DNA of 64,000 nucleotides from Biomphalaria glabrata. Lineage: Eukaryota; Mollusca; Gastropoda; Planorbidae. The notes under the pieces are model-generated. The model saw only the letters and a list, made by a program, of their open reading frames with translations. It did not search any database and was not told the DNA's origin. Shown in pieces: positions 53,095 through 64,000 of the stretch. How positions within the stretch are numbered: the stretch's first letter is position 1; each line of letters begins with the position of its first letter. The stretch is taken from assembly GCF_947242115.1 (NCBI RefSeq), contig NC_074723.1, positions 29,599,043 through 29,663,042 of the forward strand, read 5' to 3'. The translations under genes were made by a program, and so were the position numbers.

Positions 53095-53340
53095 TAAAAA
53101 GGATGAATGGGTTGTCACATGGTAAAGCATTTGGTTTCCTGAGGGTTCCAATCTCTAAGAAGACTGGTGGGATTTTAAACTTTAGGAATTTTAAGATTAA
53201 GATGCCTGTGAGTCCAGTTAGCTCTAATGGGTACTTGAGATAGTCAGACAACCGAATGACAGTCCAGCACGCATACCGCAAAACCTGGCAGCCATCTAAA
53301 GTGGGTACTTCATTTAGGGATTTAAGTCTGTCATTTATGC
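53095..53340 (+). mobile_element. Old SINE1 copy, 5'-degraded
   Basis: Retains GTAAAGCATTTGGTTT, the GGGATTTTAAACTTTAGG-like middle, and GTGAGTCCAGTTAGCTCTAA followed by TGGGTAC. More diverged than the other copies. Confidence 0.6.
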
Positions 53341-53840
53341 AATAAATAAAGGCATAAGGAGTGGGTAAACCAGTTAAAATATATTTTTTACATATATAAT
53401 AATAAGACTTGCCTTTGAGTCTCGAGATTAATGAGTAATGCAGTATTTCCTGTGGCTACACAGTTATATAATAAGGTGTATATTAGCTTAGGCAAATAAA
53501 TACGAACAAAACAATATTCTTGTGCACTCATTTTAGCCACAACTGATAAATCTAAAGCACAAAACAAACATTGCTTATTTCATGAATACTTTAGTTAGAT
53601 TACTATAATATTTTTTTTTTTCAAAGAGGTTCAGGTATTAGTTTGAAGGAATTTTACTCTTTTATTGTTAATTATTTTGATCAAAAACATTTTTTCGGCC
53701 AGGCCAAACAAAAAATCTGCAAGTAGAGTTACTAAAGCTAGCATACTTTATTTTATTATATAATTTAACATAATTGATATTATTTTAAAAGAGAATAGGT
53801 CTCCATCCTGACAGTAACCCTGCACTGAAAGAGTTAAGTA

Positions 53841-54108
53841 AAGTTCCCCTTTCAGACCTTGTGATCTAAAGAGCAGATGATGTAAAGGTCATCTGTTTCT
53901 GTGGCCTACGGTTTACATGGGTGTCATGTGGCCAGCACAATGACCAACTGCCTTTACTTTTCCCCAACTAATTTCAGGTACCCATTACTGCTGGGTGGAC
54001 TCAGAGGCGTCAAAAGATCCTGAAATTATAAATTCCAGTCGTCACCAGGATTCGAACCCGGGAACCCAGTTTGGGAGCCAAGTGCTTTACCACCCCTCAA
54101 CCACACTT
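53841..54108 (-). mobile_element. SINE1, nearly full length
   Basis: From AAAGTTCCCCTTTCAGACCT to a head with B box GGGTTCGAAT-like sequence (minus strand GGGTTCGAATCC). About as diverged from the 8-kb copy as the others. Confidence 0.82.
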
Positions 54109-54747
54109 TCTGAAAGACTAAAGAATTATACAATAATATTTAATATAATTGCTATTTTAAAAACTGGAATGTTGAAAGATACTAGTGGTTTTTTGATAGT
54201 TGCAAAATATAAAAATTTGCATAGACATCTAAAAATCAATACAATAATACTTCTGATCTAATACAAATGACAATCTAATTTTTTTTCCCATGTAAAATAA
54301 CTGTTTAATCTTTTAAACTAATAGGCTTTATGTAATTTAGTGCAAATAGACTCTTCCTGTGGAAACTTAAAAATTAATAATTTATATTTCAAGTTAAAAA
54401 ATCAGGAAAATATTTCAAAAAGTTTCCATTGTCTAGAAATTCTACTGATTCCAAAAGTTAGATCACCCTTTTTTGTCTCAATGTTTATTAAATCAAAACT
54501 GACATGGCTAACTTTAATATATTGCCATATTTACTCGATTTAATAACAATGGATTAGAGAAATTATATTAATAGTACCAGTACACTTGAAACCTTTCTTT
54601 TTGACATGTGTAACATTCTGGTAGCCTTGTTAACAAGGATATTATAAGCAATGAACAAAAATGTCCTGAAAAGTGCTGCCAGTCATTCATTATAAATTAA
54701 AATAAATATTATTTACAATTTATTATATTATCCTATGGTATAAATAT

Positions 54748-55239
54748 TTATTCTAGTAACCACCAGTATAACTGATCATCATGGGGATCAACTTTCTTCA
54801 CTATCTCATAGACCATCGGCTCATTGAGCTTCATTGGTACTTCATATTCCCTTCCAGCATCTCGAAAGGCAACTCTAATTTTATCACGTACTGTTACAGG
54901 ATGGTTCCAGTGAGTTTCAGCTGTGTCATCTGGCAAGTCTCGTATAGCAAAGGCTATTTCAGGCTGGAACAATAGATAACAATTCTCACATCCAAAACTG
55001 AATCTGGAATTTGTTTCTGGATAAAAGGGCGCGAAGCTTGTAATGAAAAAGGTGATTTTGTTAAACTCAAAAACCCAGCTTTTTCCGTTCCATTTTTTAG
55101 GATCTTCACCTGAAAGGTAGTCGATCTGAACTTTGAGTAGATCCTTGTTGCTTTGAGTTTTGAGTAAAATTTGTCTCTGTCGTTGAAGGTCTGCTTGTCT
55201 TAGAGTTAATAACACCCTTCTGACTGCATTGCCAAAGAC
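54748..55239 (-). CDS. YqcI/YcgG-like gene, last exon
   Basis: 164 codons from VFGNAVRRVLLTLRQADLQR to WWLLE and stop. The acceptor is TTTATTTTCAG. Contains the FAPFYPETNSRFSFG block and YLLFQPEIAFAI. Confidence 0.8.
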   Translation of the reverse strand, partial: VFGNAVRRVLLTLRQADLQRQRQILLKTQSNKDLLKVQIDYLSGEDPKKWNGKSWVFEFNKITFFITSFAPFYPETNSRFSFGCENCYLLFQPEIAFAIRDLPDDTAETHWNHPVTVRDKIRVAFRDAGREYEVPMKLNEPMVYEIVKKVDPHDDQLYWWLLE

Positions 55240-57460
55240 CTGAAAATAAACGTATTACTGTTAGTGAAAACGTTTAAACTATTGTGTGGAATTTTTTAAA
55301 GACAATTTTAAAACTAGGGTGTCCCTCTGCACACAGGCATTATGGGAAATGAAAAGTCTGATTGGCTGTCAAAAGCAGGGTCAACCAAGGAACAATCAGA
55401 GAAACCAGTAAACTACGGTACCTCACTGTCAAATCAATGTTAGCCAGCAATCACAAAGAAAATTAGCTCAATGCTTGACCAATGGGCATCAGGAAGTAGA
55501 GGCAGAGCTATATACAAAGAAATGACGACATCAAACAAACTGGATAGTATCCCCACCCCCGGCAAAGAACAATCTACAATCTTCCAACTAAAAATAGGAC
55601 ACACACCTTTAAATTACCACCTTAACAGAATAAATCCCAGTCACCCACCCCTGTATAGACACTGCGCCCATCCTTATAAGACTGTAAATCATATCCTCTT
55701 TGAATGTCCTATTTTAACCCACCTCAGCCAGACCCCACTACCACTACAGCCCAACATAACCAACACTCTGTATGGTAGTACTGAACAACTGAAAAAAAAT
55801 GCTTTTTTTTCCTTGGCCCAGACTCCAAAAGAGCTTACAGCTGAGCAGCAAAAAGCTGGCTAGAAGAAGAGAAAACTAGGATGACTGCTTGGTCATGTGG
55901 TATGCGTTACAGACTGTCATCATGATGATCCCAAGTTTGAACCCTGCCCGGTGACATCTTCTGTTGTCCTGCAGGAGGTTTGGACTAGTATGTAAGAATC
56001 TTCATTTGTGAAAGTGCATTCCAAACATAAAAAACAAAAGCCATCATGTTTTTTTTAAACTTCTGCTATGTTGTTTTGTTGGGGTTTTTTTAGTGTCTGA
56101 CTCTGAATAATCAACTGCTTTTCTATCGTTACAAAAAAAATGACCATGGTAAGTCTGGTCTTGTGACTTGGAAACCTCAGTTCTACATAATGTTCTGCAA
56201 TTTACGGAGCAATGCAATGTAAGAATGATGTTTCAATTAGCTGAATAAAATTAAAGACTACAATTTTTTCATAGTGAACATACCTTTATGCTTGTGCCAT
56301 AGAGTTGGCCAGGTAATTCAACAAGGAAAGCATCTAAAGACAAATCTTGGAAAGCCATTGTGAATTTATAAAAATTAGGAATCATCCTGTAAAATAAATA
56401 TACACAATTTTTAAAGTAAGAAATTGTCTTAAAATACATTTTTTTAGAAATATGTTCAATGTGTTTAAGCTACAATTTTATTTTAAAAGTTACTATATAG
56501 ATATTGTTAAATATATTTCTTTTTCTAAATAAATGTAGTTATGAAATAAAGACCGAATTGTGGACAAATATAAATTAAATATTTAACCAAAAAGAATTTT
56601 AATTAGAAGTTGTTCATGTTAATGTTGTCATTAATAAATGTTTTGATTATAATTTAATGAAAGATTGAAAGCTGCAACTATTATTGTGAATCCTACTATA
56701 TCTGAGAAGAGATGGAGGCTTGTACATTTAATTTTGCCATTAAATTTTTGAGTCTGAGAATTACCATTTAATAAAAAGGTTTTTTTTTTTTTTTGGAAGA
56801 AGGCTCACTATTAGTGTTAGCAGTAATATAAAAAAAAAAATATGGATACCTTCTGATGTTCTCTTCTGTCATTTGTTTATTAATGTTGTTGAGATGAAAT
56901 AAAAAAAAATGTGCAATGATTTGACATTTAATTATTATATTTTTTTTCTGAAAGTTTTAGAATAGAACACTAAAATATAACCTTAACATACAATTATAAG
57001 CCTTAAAACAATAAATATTCATAAATGGTAAGACATCAACTAGTGTAATGATAACAAAAATGTCTGTTTAGGTAACTTTGATATTTAATAATGTGTTCAG
57101 CCAATCTTTGTGTGCACAGCTATTATACTGTGCAGCATTTAAAATTGTCACTAGGTATTCATTTTTTTTTACCTAAAGAACATTCTGGTATATAATCCTG
57201 GGAGCCCCAAAGCTTTGAACGTTTTGCAAAAATACATTCTGAGTTTGTCTTGACAACTTTAAACCTTTTAAGACAGGCAACCTTACTAGCGTCATACAAT
57301 ACAAAGTTAGCAATGGTTTTGGCAATCTCTGCATCTTTTTCAGCTGTCAAGTAGCCTGGGCCTGTATGACCTTTGAAGGGATTGTAATTTAAGTCAAACA
57401 TCGTCTGATCTTGACAGAGAAGTGTCCGCAACTTTTGTAGCTTTGGCAAAAGTAATGTCA
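54748..57460 (-). CDS. YqcI/YcgG-like protein, 4 exons, 5' end not found
   Basis: Exons on the minus strand, 5' to 3': 57460-57173, 56865-56850 (16 nt), 56386-56284, 55239-54748. All phases agree and the stop is TAA. The protein part (~299 aa) has CIFAKRSKLWGSQDY, then SLEENIRRMIPNFYKF, DLSLDAFLVELPGQLYGTSI, then SWVFEFNKITFFITSFAPFY and SRFSFGCENCYLLFQPEIAF. From memory, a CIFAKR..LWG start, an FxxxxLPG segment and a final F..FAP.YP..S.Y.FG....L.QP motif typify the bacterial YqcI/YcgG family of unknown function. No signal peptide is visible. The first visible exon starts in phase 1, so an N-terminal exon lies further right. An AATAAA on the minus strand at about 54718-54724 is a likely poly(A) signal. 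Confidence 0.65.
55310..55875 (+). mobile_element. LINE fragment with RNase H end and C-terminal zinc-binding tail
   Basis: Reads HTGIMGNEKSDWLSKAG (end of an RNase H domain), one stop, then IFQLKIGHTPLNYHLNRINP and CAHPYKTVNHILFECP, the Cys/His tail typical of I/R1-type LINEs such as snail Nimbus. The 3' part is one open frame of 130 codons. Inserted antisense in an intron of the YqcI-like gene. Confidence 0.7.
56284..56386 (-). CDS. YqcI/YcgG-like gene, third visible exon
   Basis: Encodes MIPNFYKFTMAFQDLSLDAF, then LVELPGQLYGTSIK. The acceptor is TTTATTTTACAG and the donor AAAG|GTATGT. Confidence 0.8.
56850..56865 (-). CDS. 16-nt microexon of the YqcI/YcgG-like gene
   Basis: AAGAGAACATCAGAAG between acceptor AATGACAG and donor GTATCC. 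Without it the flanking exons are out of phase by one base and read a stop. With it the junctions give SLEENIRRMIP, and an EEN..R segment sits at this point in bacterial relatives as I recall them. Phase 1 in, phase 2 out. Confidence 0.72.
57173..57460 (-). CDS. YqcI/YcgG-like gene, first visible exon
   Basis: Encodes TLLLPKLQKLRTLLCQDQTM through CIFAKRSKLWG and IPECSL. The acceptor is TTCTTTTAG (57461-57469) and the donor TTAG|GTAAAA. It begins with two bases of a split codon, so it is not the first coding exon. Confidence 0.78.
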
Positions 57461-57469
57461 CTAAAAGAA

Positions 57470-58990
57470 AGATACAATAATAAGCATATTATTTTGAAGA
57501 AAATTTGTTTTAGGTTGAAGTTGCTATATATTGGATTTACTACTGTATACAGCTTTATAAATGTGCATAAAATGAGCTTCCATATTCATAATGTTTTCAA
57601 AATGGTATAAAGATGTGTTCAAAATAAGTCCAAAGTATAAAACCAAGCTAGAAGCCCTTGAGAACCCTAAATTGTCATCACATTTTAAGGGTAACAAACA
57701 GAATTGTGAAAAGAAACTTAAAATAGTGTGCAGGTGTTTAGAGAAACTAGTTTTTTTTTTTGTGTGTTTTTTTTGCCTAGTTTCAATTTTTTAAATGTAT
57801 ATATATGTTGTACATGCTGGTACAAATCTTGTCCGTGTTATCTCTCCCACTTCCCATTCTTGAACTAGTTGAAACTTTTGCGAAATTATTCATTGTTGAT
57901 GAACATGCATAATTCATTAAAAAAATGAATGAATCTGTTTTCTGTTTATTAATTTGTTGTAATTATTTATTTTATTTATATAGAAAGGTGGAGATAAATC
58001 TTGCAGTATTAAGAAATATGGCAGTGGTTGTGTATTTCTTTCCCTTATATAAGCTTTTCTTTCTTTTTTTTTTTTTTTTTACATCTTAACTATTTGAGAT
58101 TCAAACAGCTTAAAAAATCAATAAGAACTTTATGAAGGCCCCTAAAGAATCTCAGCTACAGCTCAAGTCATAACATTTATAACAAATGTATTTCAAAATC
58201 CTTTCAAGAGACCAAGTACCCGGTAGGCCTATATTGATTGACTATTGTAATTTTATACAGATTAATCAATTGATGAGCTTATACTTACATAAAAAACATA
58301 TAATAAGAAAAATAGTTGTACTTGTCATCTTTATGCTTACAGATGTAAGCAGGAGCAAAATAATAAGGCACACTTGAAGTGATATTGTGATGTGAGCTTG
58401 TAGCACTTGATACATAGTGACAACAGCTTTCATTCTGTTTTAGTAATATGAAGAGAATTAAATTTTAATAAAAAGTATGCCTTAAAAAAAAGAGTACTAC
58501 TGCACCAGCTGACACCAACACAAGCATGAATGGGATGAATCTAGTCTACTTGCTTGTCCATGAATAAGGTTTCTTAATTTAATATCCTAATTACAGTACC
58601 TATAGGAGTGCAACAGTTTAGATGTTATTTAACATCCTAATTACAGTATTTTACTTATAGGAGAGCAACAATTTAGATGCAGAAGATCTAGATCTATATC
58701 TATCTAGATTCTAGATTATTGCTATGACCACAATCAAAAAAGATTTATTTATTAAATTCATTTACCCGGTAATGAGATTTAAAAATTTAAGTTATTAGAT
58801 TAATTAGAACCAATTGATATATAGAGTTGGAGTTTTTAAAAAATGCAAACTTTAAGTCTCTATGGCCAATTTAAGGACCTCATGGCTCGCAAAGACCTTC
58901 CTTCAGAGAACAGTACCAGGAAAAAGAATTAGGCATACAGAGAAAGTGATATATGTGGTAAGACAAGAATGGACATTGCAGGCCTGCCAT
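57470..58990. other. AT-rich, no supported exon
   Basis: Should contain, or precede, the missing 5' exon(s) of the minus-strand YqcI-like gene, but no convincing coding block was found. A LINE tail begins at about 58850. Homopolymer T runs at 57748 and 58060. Confidence 0.4.
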
Positions 58991-59070
58991 TAAATGAAAT
59001 TCTATTGAAGGCAAAAGACAGCTAGAGAGGAATGGAGAAAGACGATTGACAGTTCTTGTGTGGTGCTTGT
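58850..59070 (+). mobile_element. LINE C-terminal end fragment
   Basis: Decayed reading of EILLKAKD, REEWRKTIDSSCVV, the terminal block of a LINE ORF2; the same block appears at about 2200-2330. Confidence 0.55.
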
Positions 59071-59290
59071 GATCTAAATCTATGTATTAATAACTTTATT
59101 ATAAATTGTTAGATCTAGATTAATCTGGTGGCTGAGTGAGTAAATGAAATTCTATTGAAGGCAAAAGACAGCTAGAGAGGAATGGAGAAAGACGATTGAC
59201 AGTTCTTGTGTGGTGCTTGTGATCTAAATCTATGTATTAATAACTTTATTATAAATTGTTAGATCTAGATTAATCTGGTGGCTGAGTGAG
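58991..59290 (+). repeat. 150-bp perfect-looking tandem duplication
   Basis: 58991-59140 and 59141-59290 read the same throughout. The unit joins the LINE tail (TAAATGAAATTCTATTGAAG) to the SINE1 head (GGTGGCTGAGTGAG). So the duplication happened after the SINE1 insertion and is recent. Confidence 0.95.
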
Positions 59291-59515
59291 TAATCACTTG
59301 GCTTTGGAACCTGGGGTCCTGGATTTCAATCCCGGAAGAGACATATTTTGAACTTTGGGATTTGTTAGGGCATCCCTGAGTTCACCCAATTCTAATTAGT
59401 ACCTGCCTTTAGTAGGGAAAGTAAACTTAATGGTTGTTGTGATGGCCACATGATAGATTGTTCGTTAACCCTTGGCCAAAGAAACAGATGACCTTAACAT
59501 CATCTGTTATATAGA
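59266..59515 (+). mobile_element. SINE1, full length
   Basis: GGTGGCTGAGTGAG (A-box region), TCAATCC (B-box remnant), GAGTTCACCCAATTCTAATT, GGCCACATGATAG and a CATCATCTGTTATATAGAT end. Part of its head is duplicated at 59126-59140. Confidence 0.8.
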
Positions 59516-59759
59516 TTCATCATTAGGCTTAATTCTTAATAATAATAGATCTAATATTCTAATTTATAAGTTAAAACTTAACAAGTTTATTTTATATATA
59601 TATAATAATATATTAATGATATATATATATTATATATACCTCCAATTATATAGTGATACTGATAGTTAATATTTCTAATATTATTATTATTCTAATTAAG
59701 TCTAATATTTAATATACCAGCTACCAGTAGATCTAGACATTTAGATAATTATTATGATT

Positions 59760-60205
59760 CTTATGGTCCGACAGCTACGATGGGCAGGGCATGTATAACG
59801 TTTATGGGAGACGAACGTATGCCAAAGGCAGTCTGTTTTGGTGAGCTAAAAGGTGGTCGAGGTAACAGAGGCGCCCCACGGAAATGCTTCAAAGACAAGC
59901 TTAGGCGTCAACTTTCCTTGGCTGACATAGAAGAGAGCATCTGGCTGCATGCAGCATCGGAACGAGACAGCTGGAGGTCACTCACGAAGGCCGCAGGATA
60001 CACATTTTAGACCAAAAGAAAATCTGCTGCCGAGGACAAACGCAGACGACGAAAAGAAAATCTAAATCGACCACCTGTGGACAATGGTTATGCTTGCCCT
60101 GGATGTGGCAAAATAAGCAGGTCACAGCTGGGGCTGCACAGCCATGAGAAGTACTGTATTCCTCATTAATCTTCAGACTCAAAGACAAGCCTTATTATTA
60201 TATAA
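59760..60205 (+). mobile_element. LINE B C-terminal end, best copy
   Basis: Reads [59 protein letters not shown], one stop, then YACPGCGKISRSQLGLHSH (C2H2 knuckle) and a TTATTATTATA tail. Truncated at its 5' end. Confidence 0.8.
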
Positions 60206-60840
60206 TATAGAATCTAGATAGATCTAGAATCTAGATTCATTCTAGATCTGTAATTTAGTGTAATCTATAGATTTAAGATTTATAGTAATTAGTATACACT
60301 AGTAAAAAATAATAGATCTATTTATTCTATTACTATTGTATTATAATCTAGAGTCTATGATAGTCTATCTTTATCTTTATCCAGTAAATCTAGTTATCTA
60401 GTATCAACTAATCTAGCCTATAAATATAATTAGTATAATAAATAATAATCTTGATTATTCTAGAACTAGATTTAGAGTCTAGATCTATATTTACTAGGGA
60501 CTAATTACTACTAGAGTTAGATACAATCTTTCAAATATCTAACGTCTAGAATAGTCTAGATTAGTAGACAGAGTCTAGATTCTAGATCTAAGTCTAATTA
60601 TAGTGGCAGAGTCTGGATCTAAAAGACGAAACTTTAAAATAAGATTTTGATTAAAAGAGCGAAAGTAAAAATAATATACACAACTTTTTATTTTCATAAT
60701 CAATGAAAAGCAACTTCCGGATAACCTATGTGTATGAGCATTTTATGATGTCTTGTTGTGTAAACACTAATATAACCTGTCTTATAGATCTAGAAGTATA
60801 CTAGTCTATGTATAGATCTAGATCTAGACTAAAATCTTTT
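60206..60840. repeat. AGATCTAG-rich cluster
   Basis: Very dense TAGATCTAG, TCTAGATT and TAGTCTAGA motifs without a fixed period; almost no G or C outside these motifs. Confidence 0.6.
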
Positions 60841-60909
60841 TTTTTTTTAAAGTGCACAGTAAGACAAGAGACGGCACAAAGTTGAGACTGGAGTGAAGGG
60901 AGCATCGAC

Positions 60910-61080
60910 AAATTCACTGTGACACTCAGTGTGACTCAGTCACACTCATCACACTGACACTCAGACACTGTCAATAAGTGTCATCATTCTCTGTGAGTGT
61001 GACTGTCACAGTCACTGTGACTCTCAGTATCAGTCTGAGTCTCACTCCATCACTCAGACAACTCACGACTAGACTAATTT
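60910..61080. repeat. Cluster of CACTGTGAC/TCACACTCA words in both orientations
   Basis: Short words TCACTGTGAC, GTGTGACT, TCACACTCA, ACACTCAG and their complements follow one another with little spacer, giving many overlapping inverted repeats. GC-richer than both flanks. No transposon ends and no coding sense. Confidence 0.6.
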
Positions 61081-62635
61081 CTAAGCCACTAACTATTAAA
61101 TTAAGCCTTCTACTCTAAGCCTGGCCAGAGTCAGTCATTGCCGTCATTGGATTGATACAGAGTTGAAGTAATTGATTTTGGTTAAATTTAAAAGTAAAAA
61201 GTAGTTTTAAGTAATTAAAAATCAAATGAGAAATATTCAAATTTCAAATAATCATATAGATCTAAGAGATATATAATGTCATATTCAAAAATCAATATTG
61301 AATATATATATATTATATTATATAGATCTAAATAATAAAAAAAGTAGTTCTAGATCTATCTATATTACTATAATTATTATTAACTAGAATAGTCTAGTAA
61401 GTTAGTATCTAGATCTAATGATTCTAATCAATCTTTTAGAATCTATTCTGTAGTAGATCTAGAGATTAGAATTAATTGTAGAAAATTATAATATTATAAT
61501 TTTTATATCTCAGATCTGCTCTATTAATGTGTAGTCTCTAGTCTAGATGCAGATTTATATGCAGATACAGGTACATCTAGTTCTAGATTGTAGAATATGG
61601 CTTAACGGTTAAGTTAAGGCCTGTTAAGGGGAAACTCTGATTCACTGTTTTTTCAAATTTGACTTATTTGACAAATTTCTGCATAAAAAGTTGTAGACTA
61701 GGTCATTCTAGGTCTAGATTTAGATCTAATAGTTATAAGCATGCTACTATATTTTCATTTAAATTCAGTGATCGATGGGAATTTTCTGAACATTTTTTCT
61801 GATCTGATTTTCTAACAAAAAATCTGAAATTTGCTTGACATTTAAAAAAAAAATCTGATTTTTTTTTCAATTTTTTTTTTTTATGAAAAAAAATCTGAAT
61901 TTATTATTTTTTCATTTTTTGGAAGAATGCTAAATGATTTGTTTTGGGCATGGACATATCTGGTCTTTTGACACAGTTAAAGTTCTATTTTTTAAAAATC
62001 TTGTGTTATATATATCATATTTTCTTATAAATGTATCATAGGTTTAGAGTGGTTTGAAGCTTTGAATCAGTCTAGATAGATCTATATATATTCTAGATAA
62101 GATATATCTAGTTGTTTTTAATTTGAATACTTTTGATCTAAATTATCTAGATCTAGAGTCTTGAGCGTCTAGACTTCAATGGACTCAATGGCTGCTTACC
62201 AGCTTTTGAAAAGTATTAGAGTTGAGAGCATCATAATGCCCGTCCGCTTTTTACTCTATGTTGTTATGATGGCCCCCTGATTTTTTTTATTTTAAAAACC
62301 CTGCCTGTCGACTTCCATGAGTTCAAATGGGATTAGATTTAGACATCTAGATCTATTATAAGATCTAGATCTAGTATTATAGACATAAGGATGTCTGTAT
62401 ACATACTGAGTTACTGAATCTGAGTATAAGTCTGATAGAATATAATAGATATCTAATAGATAAAAAAAGATAATAGTAATATTTATATTGAATCTAGAGT
62501 GTCTAGAGATCGAGATCCAGGTTATTAGATTTAAGTAGATCTATATTATAATATTATATAATTATAGATAGATCTAGATTTCTAGGTCTAAAGTGAGAAA
62601 TATATTTATATAATATTAAAGTTTTTTCTATTAAA
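61081..62635. repeat. AT-rich region with further AGATCTAG clusters
   Basis: Clusters at about 61255-61760 and 62040-62620 with TCTAGATC, AGATCTAG and TATATA runs; poly-T blocks around 61840-61920. No exon recognised. Confidence 0.5.
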
Positions 62636-64000
62636 CTAATAACTAATCATTACTAATGCTTTAAAATCCCACTTCTTGTAAACAACTTGTATCAGCATGA
62701 AAAGAGTCACATTAGGAAGCCTCAATGAAGTTTTAAACATTCTCTTCCTGTAAGCATTGCTCCTCATCCGGTTGTTCTTGCTTCTCTTGCTTAATAACTC
62801 AGCAGAAGTGTAGCTCATACTTTTTAGTATTTCCAAAACTCAAGCATGTTTTGATTTTCAAACACATTAATTCTTTATAGTTGTTTGAGAGAGAAGTTGT
62901 TACAATGCCAGTAAAGCATTTATCTATTATAGAATGCTTAGACTGCCTGGGCCCAGATATAAAGCATCTCCAAATAGCTTTCTCCTCTCATCTATATGTT
63001 CAAACAATAGTGCCTTGCATGCATTATGTGTGCAGTAAAGCCTATGCAGTGTAATTATTATGTTATACAACATTATTTTTATTAAAGAAAATATTAAATA
63101 TTCATAAATAATTACTTTCACATGATTAAAAAAATTCAGCAACATCTTTTTTTTAAGTCGCAGCGACAGGCCATTTAAAAAACGTGGGTTTACAAAATTT
63201 CCTAAAATTTTTTCAAAGACTGTTCCCATCACTGTAAATTTAATGCTTAGAAACATTTATAATTAAGCTATAGTCTTATAGATGTAGATCTATATTTATG
63301 CTTAATAATTAGCCTGTTAAATCTTGGCCACTAAAAAAATGGGGTTCTTTGAGATAAAAAATTTGTCACTTGCCTCAACAAGGCTGAAAACGAATCTAGA
63401 TCTAACCAATCATATTGCTTCATTCTTACAGAGGCTGTTAGGCTTAGTGATGGCCTTGTCCAGAGCTATGATGATAGTCACTGATACAGTTATTAGATCT
63501 AAAAACATTATAAAATAAATAGATTGTGTGTCTGACTGATTCTCCTAACAAACTGGTCAGTGTTAGGCTAGCCTAGAATTTAAGTAGGCAGTCGGTCATG
63601 ACAAGACGTCCACCATGATAGTGTTTGTTATACGTCCAGTAACATTTTTTAGAAGATTTTAATCAAAAGGGGCAAAAATAAACATTTATAGATAAAAATA
63701 CATCCTTTTTTATTATGATAAAGTTTTTATCAGTTTTGTCAACATCACACTTGTCTTTGACACAAAATAAAAAAATAAATGGGGTTCACGTTCTAGAAAT
63801 TTTGACTGGTGATCAAACCAATAACTTTGTTCTATGTGGACACAGGGTTTGACATTTCCATCTCTAGAAATAGATTAAACCCCATTCATCCACCCCGCCC
63901 CCTCCTCCCACCTTCTACTTTCTAACAAGCATCATTGGTAAAGGCAAATATATATATAATATATGTAATTCTTAACTACTTTTAAGGTGTCAGAAAGGAA
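62636..64000. other. Right end, no gene recognised
   Basis: Two minus-strand open stretches were looked at: 62927-63256 (ends CKALLFEHIDERRKLFGDAL and a short tail) and 62636-62836 (SYTSAELLSKRSKNNRMRSN). Both have somewhat protein-like composition, but no domain, splice pattern or repeat match in the window. They could be decayed mobile-element pieces or host exons. Confidence 0.3.

Noticed and set aside
62927-63256. 109-codon minus-strand frame ending in CKALLFEHIDERRKLFGDAL
   Set aside because: Protein-like composition over the last third only; no domain, partner exon or repeat match to support a call.

Overview
The window is intron-rich, AT-rich animal DNA full of LINEs, SINEs, small DNA transposons and tandem arrays. 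It most resembles a freshwater heterobranch (pulmonate) snail of the Biomphalaria/Bulinus/Physella/Lymnaea kind. The best clue is a minus-strand exon that joins an immunoglobulin fold to a C-type lectin domain, the architecture of the CREP proteins known from Biomphalaria. The species assignment is inference. Nothing bacterial, and no CRISPR array or rRNA, is present.

Layout. (1) 1-7 kb, minus strand: three exons with matching phases read as a secreted or surface protein. They encode a Cys-containing segment followed by about 70 copies of a 9-residue repeat, a PAN/apple-like half domain, and a Thr/Ser-rich mucin-like stalk that runs off the left edge. (2) 7-21 kb: no host exon recognised; LINE and SINE debris, hAT-type MITEs, microsatellites and a 34-bp array. 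(3) 21.2-38.5 kb, plus strand: a complete seven-exon goose-type lysozyme gene (212 aa, all three acidic active-site residues present). Its 9-kb intron 3 holds a MITE, a 26-bp array, a 37-bp array, a LINE split by a SINE, and a near-perfect 36-bp array of 157 copies. (4) 40.0-40.9 kb, minus strand: the last exon of the CREP-like lectin, tail-to-tail with the lysozyme. (5) 41-47.4 kb: TCTA microsatellite, a 1.5-kb purine-rich block and LINE fragments. (6) 47.8-52.3 kb, plus strand: a six-exon gene resembling NOL7 (nucleolar protein 7). (7) 54.7-57.5 kb, minus strand: four exons, one of only 16 nt, of a protein resembling the bacterial YqcI/YcgG family; its 5' end was not found. (8) 57.5-64 kb: no host exon recognised; clusters rich in the AGATCTAG motif, a LINE tail, a SINE and a 150-bp tandem duplication.

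The lysozyme cuts bacterial peptidoglycan and the lectin-Ig protein is probably a secreted recognition molecule, so two innate-immunity genes lie convergently with about 1.5 kb between their stop codons. The most unusual features are: the lysozyme intron with one array of acceptor-like units followed by 157 donor-like units; the 9-residue repeat that fits as an exon; the 16-nt microexon; and two hAT MITEs with SPIN-like ends nested in other repeats.
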